Of a DNA stretch of 64,000 bases, positions 23,197-33,885 are shown piece by piece. Below the pieces are notes generated by a model, which saw only the letters and a list, made by a program, of their open reading frames with translations, did not search any database and was not told the origin of the DNA. The position numbers were made by a program, and so were the translations under genes. This DNA comes from Papiliotrema nemorosa (taxonomy: Eukaryota > Basidiomycota > Tremellomycetes > Tremellales > Rhynchogastremaceae): NCBI GenBank assembly GCA_032158125.1, contig JASKOT010000037.1, forward strand, positions 1 through 64,000, read 5' to 3'. Within the stretch, counting starts at the first letter, position 1. Every line of letters begins with the position of its first letter.

Positions 23197-24662
23197 TCAA
23201 GAAGAACCGAGTCGGATCCGAAACCAGGGAGTCACCTTCTGGTTCTCCAGCCCCGCGCATTCTTGGTCAGAGTTGACGAATGCTTCGTTCGGCACACACC
23301 CTATCGATTCGTCTGCTTCCTCGTCAGAGTCGGGTAATGGGCGATCGGGCACGGCGTCGGCCGCTTCCATGGCTGTCGATCAGTCAAGCAACCCCACTAA
23401 CGACGTTTTGGCCTGCAATCCTCACCCTCCATGGCCTTCTCGATCAGCTCTCCTGTTGCGATATTCATTGACACGAGTACTTCAGTCTCCGTTATCGCCA
23501 CTGCCATCAGCTCATCTAGCGAAGTGCCCTACCTGGGTCTTCATCTAACCCCCGGTCCATCTTCAGCCGCTTGATCTCCCTATCCTTCTCCTCGATCAAC
23601 CTATCCTTCTCATGCAGCTCTTGTGCTTTTCGCTTCTCACTCGCCGTCCAGTCGACCGACCACTGCGAGTGTATCTCAAAGATACTCTGTCTTTTCTTTC
23701 TCTCCTCCTCCAACTCTTTTCTCACCTTATCCAAGGATTCCACCGCCTTGTCTTTATCCTCCCTCAATTTGTCCTGCTCTACTGAACGTCTCGACGTCTC
23801 TTCCGCGTGCTGACTGAATCGCTGTACGCGCTCCTCCTCCACCTTCTTCTTGGCTGCTACCGCGTCTTGAGCTTCCTTGATGGCCTGTTCAGTCTCCTTT
23901 CGCGCCTTGTCCCGTTGCACAATGGCATTCTCCATCTTCTCCACCGCTTCTTCTTTTTCTTTCACCGCGAGTCGCTTCTCCTCCAACGCTTTGTCACGCT
24001 CTTCCGAAGACTCCTCCATTGCCTTTTCCTTTGCCTTTTCCGAGTTGCGGTATATCTCATTCAGCGATTTCACCCACCGCAACTCTTCCCGAGCTGTTTC
24101 CCACGCTCGATACGTCTTTTCATGATTGTGATGCATCTCCATAGCTCTTTCACGGAGAGTGTCAAACGCGTGACTCATAGTGTCTGAAGTGAAGGAAAGG
24201 GTCCCTCCATCGCTGTTGGTATATCGAGCAAGTTGGATCACTTCGCCAGTGGATAGGGCCTGCTTAATGGTGACTTCGACGGATAGCTTGGCAGGTGGGC
24301 CGGGATCTTCCTGATGACTGCTCGGAGCAATCTCGACGGGGCGTGAGAACAGCGTATCAATGGAGGAATGTGGTGCCGGAGGATCTTCATCCTTGTCTTC
24401 CTTGTTCTCATCATCGCTGTCTGACAATTCGAGCAAAGAGACAAGGGTAGGTTTGACGTCTTCCTGCAGCTCGTCCACATCTACATCTGTTAGGGGAGGG
24501 CTATCATCTCTCGCTGCATGTCAGATGTTTCAACTAGATCCACTCGTCAACCGACGTACCCTCCAAGGAAGGGTAATGATACGTCTTTTCCGGTTCGCCG
24601 TGTTCCGCAATGCGTACCGGATCGACAAGCGTCGCGTCGAGACCATCGATATTGTCAGACAT
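23197..24662 (-). CDS. coiled-coil protein C, possible third family member
   Basis: Unnamed protein. Exon 1 starts at ATG 24662 (MSDNIDGLDATLVDPVRIAE); a ~75-nt intron joins it to DVDVDELQEDVKPTLVSLLE. Then come an acidic Ser/Asp stretch, VEVTIKQALSTGEVIQLARY and a ~200-residue Lys/Glu-rich coiled coil. Near its end it has QWSVDWTASEKRKAQEL, which resembles the GWDRWAEAKKGKIQEL of gene A. Unspliced, the frame stops at 23516. A 32-nt intron (GTAGGG to GGCAG, branch-like CTGAT) would instead continue it into VAITETEVLVSMNIATGELI, and a further small intron into an acidic stretch (DRPLPDSDEEADESIG) with a stop at 23197. I give the longer model; the part before 23516 is firmer. No membrane segment; function unknown. 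Confidence 0.55.
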
Positions 24663-25106
24663 GACCAAGCAAGAGAAGTCAATGTATCGAGTCAAGGTGA
24701 GGAATGTAAGATGAGCTCGGACGGTCAAGGAACCAACCCCGGTGATGAGGAAGGGCGTTGTGATCGCGAACACGCATCTTTCCTCGCCCCACTCCATACC
24801 TTTGGAGAATGGTTTGCATCGCTATTTGTGCTTGTTTAGGTGTACCACTTATGTTCAAGACGTCCGACTTCGACTGATTGAAGTTGCTTCAACGTCCGTT
24901 CCGCAAGTGAGGTTCGGACGAATCAAAGTCAGTTCGCCCAAAGTCGGAGCGTTTCGTGTTGGAAGTCGCAGAATCGTACCGACATGCCACGCTTCGGGCG
25001 CCTTCGCCTGCCAGCGGTGCTGTTCAAACGCTAACGTGCGAGCGCGTCGTTGACGACAGTTCTTCATTCGCAGCTATTGTGACATTTTGTTACATACACT
25101 CTCCTT
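24663..25106. other. intergenic, upstream of coiled-coil gene C
   Basis: About 440 bp between two minus-strand genes. No supported coding sequence, repeat or RNA gene; probably the promoter of gene C and the 3' UTR of the metal transporter. Confidence 0.4.
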
Positions 25107-26767
25107 CTAACACCCATTCTGACCAAAATCGCTTCTGATCACCTTTGATCCTTCGTCTGGTATTCGAATCTCCTCTGTACCGTCGATAGCATGGACATGT
25201 ATCTTGACCTCTCTAATCTCCCTTCTGGCCTTCATGATAGCATCTCTGACCCTCTGCTCGACCGCGTGCGAGCTCACAACAGTCATGGTAGGTGGCACGT
25301 CGATGGTGAAATCCAACACAGTCTGTCCACCCGACTTGACGCCCCGCACATTGCGTACCCCAAGGAGGTCGTCCCCATTGACCAGATCGCCCACTGTCCT
25401 CTCGTATATCTTTTGAGTCTTGGCGTCGATTCCAGCATCTAGCAGTTCGAGAAAGGCAGTTTTGGAAAGGGAAAGACCTTGTTGGAGGATGAAAAAGGAG
25501 ACGGCAATACCGCCAAGTGGGTCAAGGAATGTCCAGCCGCCGATCGAGGAGCCTAGGATGGATCCAAGCGCGACAAGGGATGTCAGAGCGTCCGCCCGAT
25601 GGCTTATATAAGCGAGGGCTGAATGGGCGACTCACTGTAATGCGTTTGCCTTTAAGACCGGGGAATGTTCCTCGGTTGCAACTCGATTGGTGAGGCGATA
25701 GAGCCATTCCTTGACAATCACACTGGCCAAGGCGAACCAAGCGGCATGCGGATTGAGGATGGCTCCGTGAGCCTCTGCTGCATGGTGGACATGCTCTGCT
25801 ACATCATGCGCGTGATCGTGCCCGACAGCAGACGGGCCGTGCGAGTGGAAGAGCTCGAGGAGGGGAGAGGGGACTCCATGAGGCAGCGATCGACCTATAG
25901 TCGCCAGCATAGAGTCTGCCGGATATGTCTCGAGAAAGGGAAGGAGGGTTTGAAGCAGGAGCTAGCGGTAAGCGATGTCAGATTATCTCGCACATACGTG
26001 ATACGAGTGGAGACCGATACCAATGGCACCTCCGACGAGGATCACGCTGACACTAAGAGTGCCAAAGGTTTCAAATTTGCCGTACCCCCAGGGAAAGCTG
26101 TCGGTGGGTTGTCGCCTAGATATCCTCCATGTCGCTAGCGTGACGAAATCCTGCGGGTCAGAGGGGTTCAAGGCGTGACGCAGCATCACTCACACCTAGC
26201 AAATCTGACAAACTATGACCTGCCTCTGCTAGAAGGGACGCCGAGTTCATCCAGAATCCCGCGGCTCCTTTGGCGACTGTCAGACCGACATTGCTACCCA
26301 AACCTGCTATGAGTGACTGAGGTGGAGGATGACTCACCCAGCAAGGTAATCTTAGTCCCTCTATCCAGCTTGCCCGCTGACAATGCGGTGATGAGCTGTT
26401 CAGCTCCCTCTGAGTGGTCGTGCGCGTGGGTGTGGAAAATCCCATGATCGTGTCCGCAGGAATCCTCTTCAGCATGGGTGTGCTTATGACCATGCTGATG
26501 TTCCGGTTCTTTGCCCTTATCTGAGCTGGTGCTAGCTATTCGTTTTGACAACCCCATGATGACTATAGACGATGATCTTGGTATCCTGCGTGATGGTGAA
26601 CAAGAGCAAGATATAGTGGTGAATGTGCGATATGTAGGGGCTGAATGGTTACTTGACTGTTTCAACTGCGAAAAGCGGGGTAAAAGGCGTCTTGTCGCAG
26701 CTATCGAGGCGTTCAACGTCGCTGCTGCTGCTCGAGACCTGCTTGACGATGGGCCAGGACGTATCAT
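25107..26767 (-). CDS. CDF-family mitochondrial metal transporter, MMT1/MMT2-like
   Basis: Cation-diffusion-facilitator protein; yeast Mmt1/Mmt2 move iron across the mitochondrial membrane. Starting at ATG 26767, the first ~70 residues are Arg/Ser/Ala-rich without acids (MIRPGPSSSRSRAAAATLNA), a good mitochondrial targeting signal. A His-rich loop follows (EHQHGHKHTHAEEDSCGHDH), likely metal binding. Transmembrane blocks carry the CDF metal site: AEAGHSLSDLLG then DFVTLATWRISRR, WGYGKFETFGTL, a second His-rich loop, and after splicing YHRADALTSLVALGSI. The C-terminal cytosolic domain reads GVRNVRGVKSGGQTVLDFTI and ends near 25107. About six exons. It is divergent from dihydroorotase, with 156 bp between start codons. 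The metal (Fe, Zn or Mn) cannot be told from sequence alone. Confidence 0.87.
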
Positions 26768-26923
26768 CGATGTGGAGGGCTGCTGGTGCGTGACTGCGAG
26801 CTAGTCGGAGTCATGAGCACGATGGATGGGCAATTGGGAGACGAGGTGTAAGGTGGAGTCTTGACAATCTTGGTGGAGAAGATCTTTCAACATTTCCAGT
26901 CCAGTCCATCATCCTCATTCGAC

Positions 26924-28108
26924 ATGACAGACACCATCACCCTTCCATCCCCAGCCGAGTAAGGTCCACACAATAGAGCTTGGCGCTGAGCCTAGCTTCC
27001 ATGTCCACCTCCGTCAGGGACCCATGTGCGAGTTGGTCACCCCGCATGTTGCGCAAGGCGGTATCAAGACTGCCTATGTTATGGTAACCCCAACCGTCTC
27101 GCCCCTTTTTCCCAAAGAGCTGAATCTAGCCCAACCTCGTCCCGCCATTGACATCTACAGAAGCAGCTGTCGCCTACAAAGCTGATTTGGAGAAGATTGC
27201 ACCCAACACCGAGTTTCTCATGACTCTGTACTTGCACCCGGATGTCACTCCTGCAGAAATCGAAAAGGCCGCTGCAGCGGGCATCAAAGGTGCCCCCTCT
27301 AGGCTTACATACATAGTCGTTGCTGATCTTAGGGGTCAAGTCCTACCCTCGGGGGGTCACCACCAACAGTAACGCCGGTATCGAGGACTACAGCGTGTAC
27401 TATCCCGTCTTTCGAGCTATGGAGAAACACAACATGGTCCTGAACCTCCACGGAGAAGTCCCCTCTGATGCTGCACAGAACATCTCCATCCTCAACGCAG
27501 AGAAACATTTCCTCAAACACCTTCGTCTACTCGCAGCCGACTTTCCCAACCTCCGTATAGTCCTGGAACACGCTACGACCTCCGAGGCCATTCAGACTGT
27601 CATTGATCTGCCGGCAAATGTGGCTTGTACCATCACAGCACATCATCTATGGCTCACCATTGATACCGTCGCACCTCAGCCTCATCATTTCTGCAAACCA
27701 CTCGCCAAAGAGCCAAAAGATAGGAAAGCTCTGCAAGATGCTATCCGATCTGGAAACCCAAAATTCTTCCTCGGGTCGGATTCCGCTCCTCACCCCACTT
27801 CGTCCAAGTCACCCGCTGTTATGGAAGAGAGTGAACCTAGTCCTTGCGCTGCGGGAGTGTACACCTCGCCGATATTGGTCCCGCTCGTGGCGACCCTTTT
27901 GGAGAGTTTCGGAGCAATTGACAAATTGGAAGGTTACGTCTCCACCAATGGCAGAAGATTCTACGGTGTGCCAGCGAAAGAGGGAGACGAGGTGAAACTG
28001 CAAAGGTCATCGACGGGACAAAAAGTGCCGGGATTGATAAGAGGAAATGGAGGGATCGAGGTCGTGCCTTTCTGGGCGGGCAAAGAGCTCGGTTGGGAAA
28101 TCGCATAG
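26924..28108 (+). CDS. URA4: dihydroorotase
   Basis: Predicted 352 aa. Exons 26924-26958, 26996-27083, 27130-27289 and 27333-28108; the frame closes exactly. It catalyses the reversible cyclisation of N-carbamoyl-aspartate to dihydroorotate, step three of pyrimidine synthesis, as a stand-alone type II (PyrC/Ura4) enzyme. Splicing of exon 1 to exon 2 creates the metal-binding motif ADFHVHLRQGPM (HxH). Further ligands are the carbamylated Lys in GIKGVKSYPRG, His in VLNLHGE, His in VLEHATT and Asp in FFLGSDSAPHP. Length and motif order are standard. Its stop is only about 30 bp from that of the convergent flavin oxidoreductase. Confidence 0.95.
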
Positions 28109-28138
28109 TACAGTACAACTTCTAGTATCTCCCTTGCA

Positions 28139-29952
28139 TCATATGCGCCGCCCGTCTTTGCTTCTCCATCTCCATATACGACTCATCCATCCCCCTTGTC
28201 CAGCTTGCCAGTCCACTCCGCCAACATCGTCAACCTTCTGCCCTAGCACTCGACTGACAGCGAGTCTCGCACTACCGACACACCCTTCCAGAAGCGGGAT
28301 GCCGGTGTATGCGTACGATCCGGCCAGGTGTATCCTAGAAGTGGAGGTATAGGACGGGTGAAGCTTGTCAAGAGTGGCAATGTCGCGGAGAGGAAGCGCT
28401 CTGTCCGTCAGAGACGACTGTAGAGAAGAACTCACCTTTCCAATCTAGCAATGCCCAATACTGCCTTTTGATCTATAGGCACGACGGGGTTGGTGGTTTG
28501 GAAGACCCGTGACTCGGTCGTTCGAAGCTGCTCGGGAGGGCTGATGACGTGCGTAGCCATGGTATATATCGAATTGCGTGTAGTCTCAAAGAATGGAGCG
28601 GAAGATATGAGCAGACTCTGATCTAGTGGTGTGTTGACCTCGGAAACTTCAGAAGGGGTAGACGAACGGGTGGAAGACAATGGAGGCGTGAATACGTAGT
28701 CAAGCTCTTTATCCACTTTGGGGATCGGGGAGATAAAATCGATGGTCCTGACATCGAGCGGATGAGGGAGAATCGAGGCATCTCGGTGTGTGACGATGAT
28801 GGTTTCCTGCTGTTGAGGCTGTATATCAACCTATGACTTACCCTATATCGCACATTATCCAGTCCCTCGAGCATTCCGTTGACCCTCCTCAATTCCCCTT
28901 TCCTGGCGGTAGGCAGCAGCATCCGCAAGAGTGTCCTTGCTGAGCTCGCCTGTGTCGCGATGATCACCTTGTCCACCAGAATCTCCTCTTCCCCAATGAC
29001 CACCTCCACTCCATCCTCGACATATCGCAAGTCCGTGATACTTTTCCCCAGACGTAGATATCCCTCTCCTTGATCGTCGATGGGCTGAGCGAGTTGTCTG
29101 GCGATGTGGCTGGCGGAGAGACCACCCCCCAGGGAGTAATGGTCCGTCCCGAATGTCGAATACACGTATTCAAGGAGTACAGGTAGCGGTGCCTGCATGA
29201 CATCGTCACTTGTCATAGTCCCAACTGAAGAGAATATAGGGATAAAGACCTCCTGGATAAAGGTGCCGATGGGGATGAACCATAATCGACGCTGCAAATT
29301 TGCCAAATTGGAGCTGTACCCCAGTGTGATGGGGAAAAACCCATGCCATGAGCAAAAGGCGATGCCAATGAGGATGACGAAACATATCGCCGAGTATACA
29401 AAGTACACTAGCGCGTGCAGGAGGCCCAGTATCGACTGAAAGGCGAACCGTGGAAAGCTAGGCATCGATAGTCCATTTGCGCCCGAATAGATGAAATAGG
29501 TCTGAAGGGATTCAACACGGTCCGCGGCGATTCGACCGAAAGAGTAGTTGAAGTGGGCAGGTATCAGCGGGAGGTTCAGGTGTTTGTACAATGCGATGAG
29601 CTGGGTATAGAAGCCTGGACATGAGCTCCATTGTGAGCCAGATGGCTATGAGACGAACCTCCTTGGAAACTCCTCATTGGCACATCCACCGTCCAGTGTG
29701 TCCCGACCCCTGATTTCACCTTCGTCCCGGTGGTTGTAGAAGAACACGGGATGTCAACTGAAGCAGAATGAAACCCAAGCTTGTCGGACTTATCATCAGT
29801 GAAAGTCGAATGCTGGGCGCTCAACATACCTTTTCAACCAAATACACCTCGCATCCCTCCCGTTGCAAGAGAAACGCAGAAGTCAACCCGGCTAATCCTG
29901 ACCCGACTACCAAGACTTTCATCTCGGTCCTCTTCTCCCCTCTCGACGCCAT
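28139..29952 (-). CDS. FAD/NAD(P)-binding amine-oxidase-like oxidoreductase
   Basis: Predicted flavoprotein starting at ATG 29952 (MASRGEKRTEMKVLVVGSGL); a second in-frame ATG is ten codons in. The Rossmann dinucleotide motif is GSGLAGLTSAFLLQREGCEV. Exon 2 gives KLGFHSASVDIPC and THWTVDVPMRSFQGG. The central exon includes a hydrophobic insert (LGLLHALVYFVYSAICFVIL) able to span a membrane, then SLGGGLSASHIARQLAQPID and VVIGEEEILVDKVIIATQAS, the usual second FAD-contact block. The C-terminal exon has RIHLAGSYAYTGIPLLEGCV, the family's end motif. It belongs with the predicted NAD/FAD-binding proteins akin to flavin amine oxidases and desaturase-like enzymes; the substrate is unknown. It ends about 30 bp from the convergent dihydroorotase. 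Confidence 0.8.
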
Positions 29953-30309
29953 GGATAGCAGGTATCGAATCAGCTCAATAGCAAGCTAGAGTCGAGTGGT
30001 GAAATGATGAAGCTGATTCGACAGGTCAAATTCGCTAGAAAATGGTACGAGATCTGGTAGAGACCCCGGGAAATCCGGTGGCTCTCATTTACCGGCGCGA
30101 CCAGCATATCCCCTCGATTGATGACCTTGAGCCGTATAAGAGGCCTCGTTTTGCATGTAGAACAGGGGCAGCTCTTGGGTAATTCATGGGTCATGGAAGG
30201 TGTTCGCTTCCATAAGACAATGGTCGCTGAACTTGACAGCGAGAGACTGGGTAATCGGGTAACCCCGCCGAGAGTCATTCGTTCCTCTTGTTTGTTGTTT
30301 ACCCACCCG
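29953..30309. promoter_or_regulatory. divergent region, flavoprotein / Zn2Cys6 factor
   Basis: About 360 bp between divergent start codons. No gene or repeat was recognised; it probably holds both promoters. Confidence 0.4.
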
Positions 30310-32865
30310 ATGCCTCCTGAGCAACCCATACCCCAGGCGAGTCGGATAGCAAGAAGCTGTGATTCTTGTCAGATTCGCAAGATCCGCTGCAATCGAGACG
30401 GACCACTTGAGATCATCGACAATGTCGCTTCTAAACCTTGCGTCGTAGGTGCTCGTCTCCGCAGCGGGACTTGACCAAACAGACATGTTCGCGCTGGGGC
30501 AAACCTTGTTCATACCTACGGGAGAGGAAGAGAAGGGGTAAACAAGCGGCTCGACTGAAAGATTTGGAGGAGCAACATCGGGAAGTCTTGCCGCATCTCG
30601 TTGGATCTACCGGGACTCGAAGGCGATCTAATGTAAGGCTGAACCAATGTATGGCTCATTGCAGGCTGGGGACGATACCAGCGATCCACTCGAGGTCTTA
30701 TCAGGTCTGGATCGTGATGAACTTGGCCCTGAAGAGATGCCGGATGCGTTTCGGGCAGACGTACGTCGCAAGATCCAGTGCATGATCATCCACCTGATTA
30801 TAGCAATACATTTCTAGCGATATGGCAACGACCTCATGGGAGACAGAGATCCTCCCGGCTATGGATCAGACCCCCTACGACGCTATTGACCAGCCGTATC
30901 AGGCGAGCCCCGCCCAGGAGGAATCCTCATTGCCGCTGCCGATACAATATCCAGAGGGCCAGGTTCTCGAAGGAGTTCTACCTCGAGCTCTTGCGTCCCG
31001 TTTGATCACCATCTACTTCAGTCACGTGGGTGACCGTGTGATATCTCAGTCCTGATACATAGATATACGGGATCATCCCGGCCATACATCGCCCTTCATT
31101 CTTGGCGCAATGGGATGACAGCCTTGAACTGCGATCTCCGGTGTATCGAGGTGAGTTGCACTCGGAACATCACTCATTCCTTCAGCATTGGTGCTATCCC
31201 TCGTCGCAGCAACTTTGGTACATCTCCCAATGGGATTCATCCAAGAGATTGCCATGCACGATCTGTCCAAAGGATGTCTCCTGGCCTGCGAGCGCTTGAT
31301 TTTCGAGAACAGGCGTGTAGTCGACATAGATACGCTCACCATCAAGTTTGTGCGAGCTTGAAATTCTACTGACCGGCAGATACTTTCTGCTCGTGGTCCA
31401 TGTTGTACGTCGATCGAGCGGGGCGTCATCGGTACTGACAAAGGGCAGAAACATGGGAATGCAGCTCAGAAAGCCGCGCTCATGGGTGAACTAACAGGAT
31501 TGATCCTGCAGCAAGGGTATCACCTAGAGTCAGTAAGTCAATCAATCTGCGAACCGCTAACATTTCAGACATATAGCGGATTGAGTTGGTCGAGACTTCG
31601 GCTGAGTTACTGATCCTAGGTCCGATTGAAGTGGAACGACGACGCAGAGTTTGGAGTTTGATCCACAATGCCGACAAATTCGATGCAGTCGACGTGAATC
31701 AGCCCGTCATGTTTCCATCCGACGAGTTCCGATCGCCTTTCAACGCACAACTGTCCATTGAGCTGTGAGCATTGGTCATGAAACCGCGTGGCTGATCATC
31801 AGTGACGACGAATGCATCACGTCAACAGGGTATCTTCCGTCTCATTCGGCAGTCCCTGTTCTTGTTGGTCTCAACACCCTGACTAGGATAGTAACGTATG
31901 TGCTGCTACTTCCATCTAGCTGATCGCAATGTAGCATTCTAGGTGACATTCTCCGCTTGGAGCGTGCGGTACTACGTGATCGTCCCTCTTCACCTGAAGT
32001 ACTCCTGAACAAACTGAGGGATACCACATCGATCAGTGCCGCTATACGACAGATCACAATCGCCCTTCCTTCCACTTTCATCGTGCATCCTAGTGACACA
32101 TCTCCACCGTATGTTCCAATGTGATGAGATACTGAGTGTTAGAGCTCCGATCACGTGGCATGACATGTTCAACAACGAGATAGACCTATTCACAAACGAC
32201 CCAGCAGCATACATCGAGTCGAACGAATCGGAAAAGTACCTGGTACTCAAGGCGAATATCCATGTCACACTGGCCCTCACTAAGCTCCGTCTAGTGTGAG
32301 CCTCCGAGTACAGGGGTCTCTCTGATGTTTAGACTGTACAAAGAGTACCTTTTAGACATCTTTGGACCCATTGGTCATCCCAGTCGAGCCTGTATGTAGG
32401 CCACTGTGAGAGTCTTTCCCCAATCTGACGGCTCAGATGCCGAAGTGCAATCGACCGAATTAGGACAATCGGCAGACACAAGAAGCGCAGTCTACTCAGG
32501 ATTACTGAAAGCTCTTCACAGGTTTGACATACTGTTCCCATTCCCTTCAATGCTGACGTGCTTAGTATACCGCTTAAAGCAGTAAGACCACGGAAAAAAT
32601 GGTCGAGCTAATTTTTCAGCTGGTTATCAATGGCCCATCGCTCGTATCGAAGCTCCGTCTTGTGGCTCTCACACTTTTGGATGGGACGCTGCAGCAAGAC
32701 GTTCCGCCGACTGATCAGGATGGCAAAATCACGTACTTTCTCAGTCAGTGCATATCTGGTCTCCCCCATATGTCCCGTTGACAGCCAGATTTTCTGAACA
32801 TCATGGCCAGCATCGAGACTCAGGCGCCCAATACCGGTGAAAGGGATCCGGCCATGGGTTCGTAG
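30310..32865 (+). CDS. Zn2Cys6 fungal transcription factor
   Basis: Zinc-cluster regulator with at least eight introns. The ATG at 30310 opens MPPEQPIPQASRIARSCDSC. The cluster is split by an intron: CDSCQIRKIRCNR plus a ~15-residue spacer ending KPC, then TCSRWGKPCSYLRERKRRGK, giving six cysteines with an unusually long middle spacer. A fungal_trans middle homology region follows: ITIYFSHV, IYGIIPAIHRPSFLAQW, LVLSLVAATLVHLPMGF, the RIELVETSAELLILG exon and VERRRRVWSLIHNADKFDAV. Later exons carry LRDTTSISAAIRQITIALPS and VSKLRLVALTLLDGT; the last ends DPAMGS at 32865. Several internal junctions, notably 31370-31580, are approximate. It sits next to sugar-type metabolic genes and may regulate them; that is inference. 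Confidence 0.78.
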
Positions 32866-32930
32866 AATCGGGCGCACCAGCTGCTCTAGCAGTGCGCTCA
32901 GCAACTATGACGAGCTATGCATGGATGTGG

Positions 32931-33680
32931 CTATGAGGTCAGATAATGCTCCTGACTGACTAGATACGAGTATCTATACACCTCTTTGAAGCCCAAATCG
33001 CGATACAGCCGCAAAGCTGTCTCGTTCGCTGCTCCTACCTGAAGATACGCCTGTTTCGCTCGATTCTCGACGCCCCACCGCAGCAGTTCTACTAGTATAC
33101 TCTTGGCTAGACCCTTTCTTCGATGCTTTGGGTTTGTCACGACGTCGAAGACACCGACCATTCCTCGTTCCATGACGCCGTACCCAAAGGCTACCGGAGT
33201 ATCATCCCCGGCCTGAACAAAAAGTGCAGGGTGCATGATGGATTCCAACATCTGCGCATGCGCTCGAGAAGCCGCTTCGGAGCTTGAGGAAGCTTCGTCG
33301 AATCCTTTGAGCCAAGGGTGTGAAGCGAAAGAAGAACCGCGTACCGGATGTTGCGGTTTCATGGGCAAAGCTTCGGTCAAAGGACACAGCATGACTACTT
33401 GGGTGTCGATTGAGCGATACCCTCGTTCCAAACATCTCCCGACCAGTCGATTCGAAGTGAGAGGTGTTTGTCTGATCACACAAGGTCTCATCACCTCCTC
33501 CAACAATTCGAGATCATCGGTCCCATCGTCCGTTGTATATAGGGCAGTAGCCGAAGAAGCCCTTTTTGATGGATGGCCGGGAGAGCTACGGATGATGTAG
33601 CCGTTATGTATAGTTGTTTTCAGTGAGGGCCAAGCATTGAGCGAACGTTCCTCCAAGCCTCTTATCAGGTTCAAGGACAT
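32931..33680 (-). CDS. GNAT-family N-acetyltransferase
   Basis: Single-exon gene, about 249 aa from ATG 33680 (MSLNLIRGLEERSLNAWPSL). That opening, with GYIIRSSPG after it, matches the N-terminal module of GNAT proteins whose acetyl-CoA domain lies at the C-terminus. The acetyl-CoA site is GVFDVVTNPKHRRKGLAKSI (R/Q-x2-G-x-A type), followed by VELLRWGVENRAKQAYLQVG and LRLYRDLGFKEVYRYSYLV, the usual end of the fold. The frame stays open upstream to 33806, but that part lacks family character. It shares an intergenic space of about 200 bp with the oxidoreductase upstream on the same strand. The substrate is unknown. Confidence 0.83.
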   Translation of the reverse strand: MSLNLIRGLEERSLNAWPSLKTTIHNGYIIRSSPGHPSKRASSATALYTTDDGTDDLELLEEVMRPCVIRQTPLTSNRLVGRCLERGYRSIDTQVVMLCPLTEALPMKPQHPVRGSSFASHPWLKGFDEASSSSEAASRAHAQMLESIMHPALFVQAGDDTPVAFGYGVMERGMVGVFDVVTNPKHRRKGLAKSILVELLRWGVENRAKQAYLQVGAANETALRLYRDLGFKEVYRYSYLVSQEHYLTS

Positions 33681-33885
33681 GTTCTGTTGAGGGGAGACAT
33701 CGAGATATATGAGTAGAGTACCGGCGCGAAAAGGTGAGTCACTCGAGTCGGGCGACTCCGTTGCTATTCCGGTCCTCCGATTGGCACACCTCCAAGCGGG
33801 TTGCAAGCAGGACGTTGTGCATCATGGCCATCCACTACAAATGCTAGAAAATGGAGTACGGGCAAGCCATCAAGTCGTCCTCAAT

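Noticed and set aside
22853..23260. 135-codon minus-strand open frame upstream of the ABC transporter
   Set aside because: It crosses the CCGCGG inverted repeat, has no domain, and competes with the more coherent 3' end of coiled-coil gene C.
24874..25067. Region near 25 kb inspected for a tRNA because of a TTCAAACG-like motif
   Set aside because: No matching acceptor, D or anticodon stem could be paired around it.
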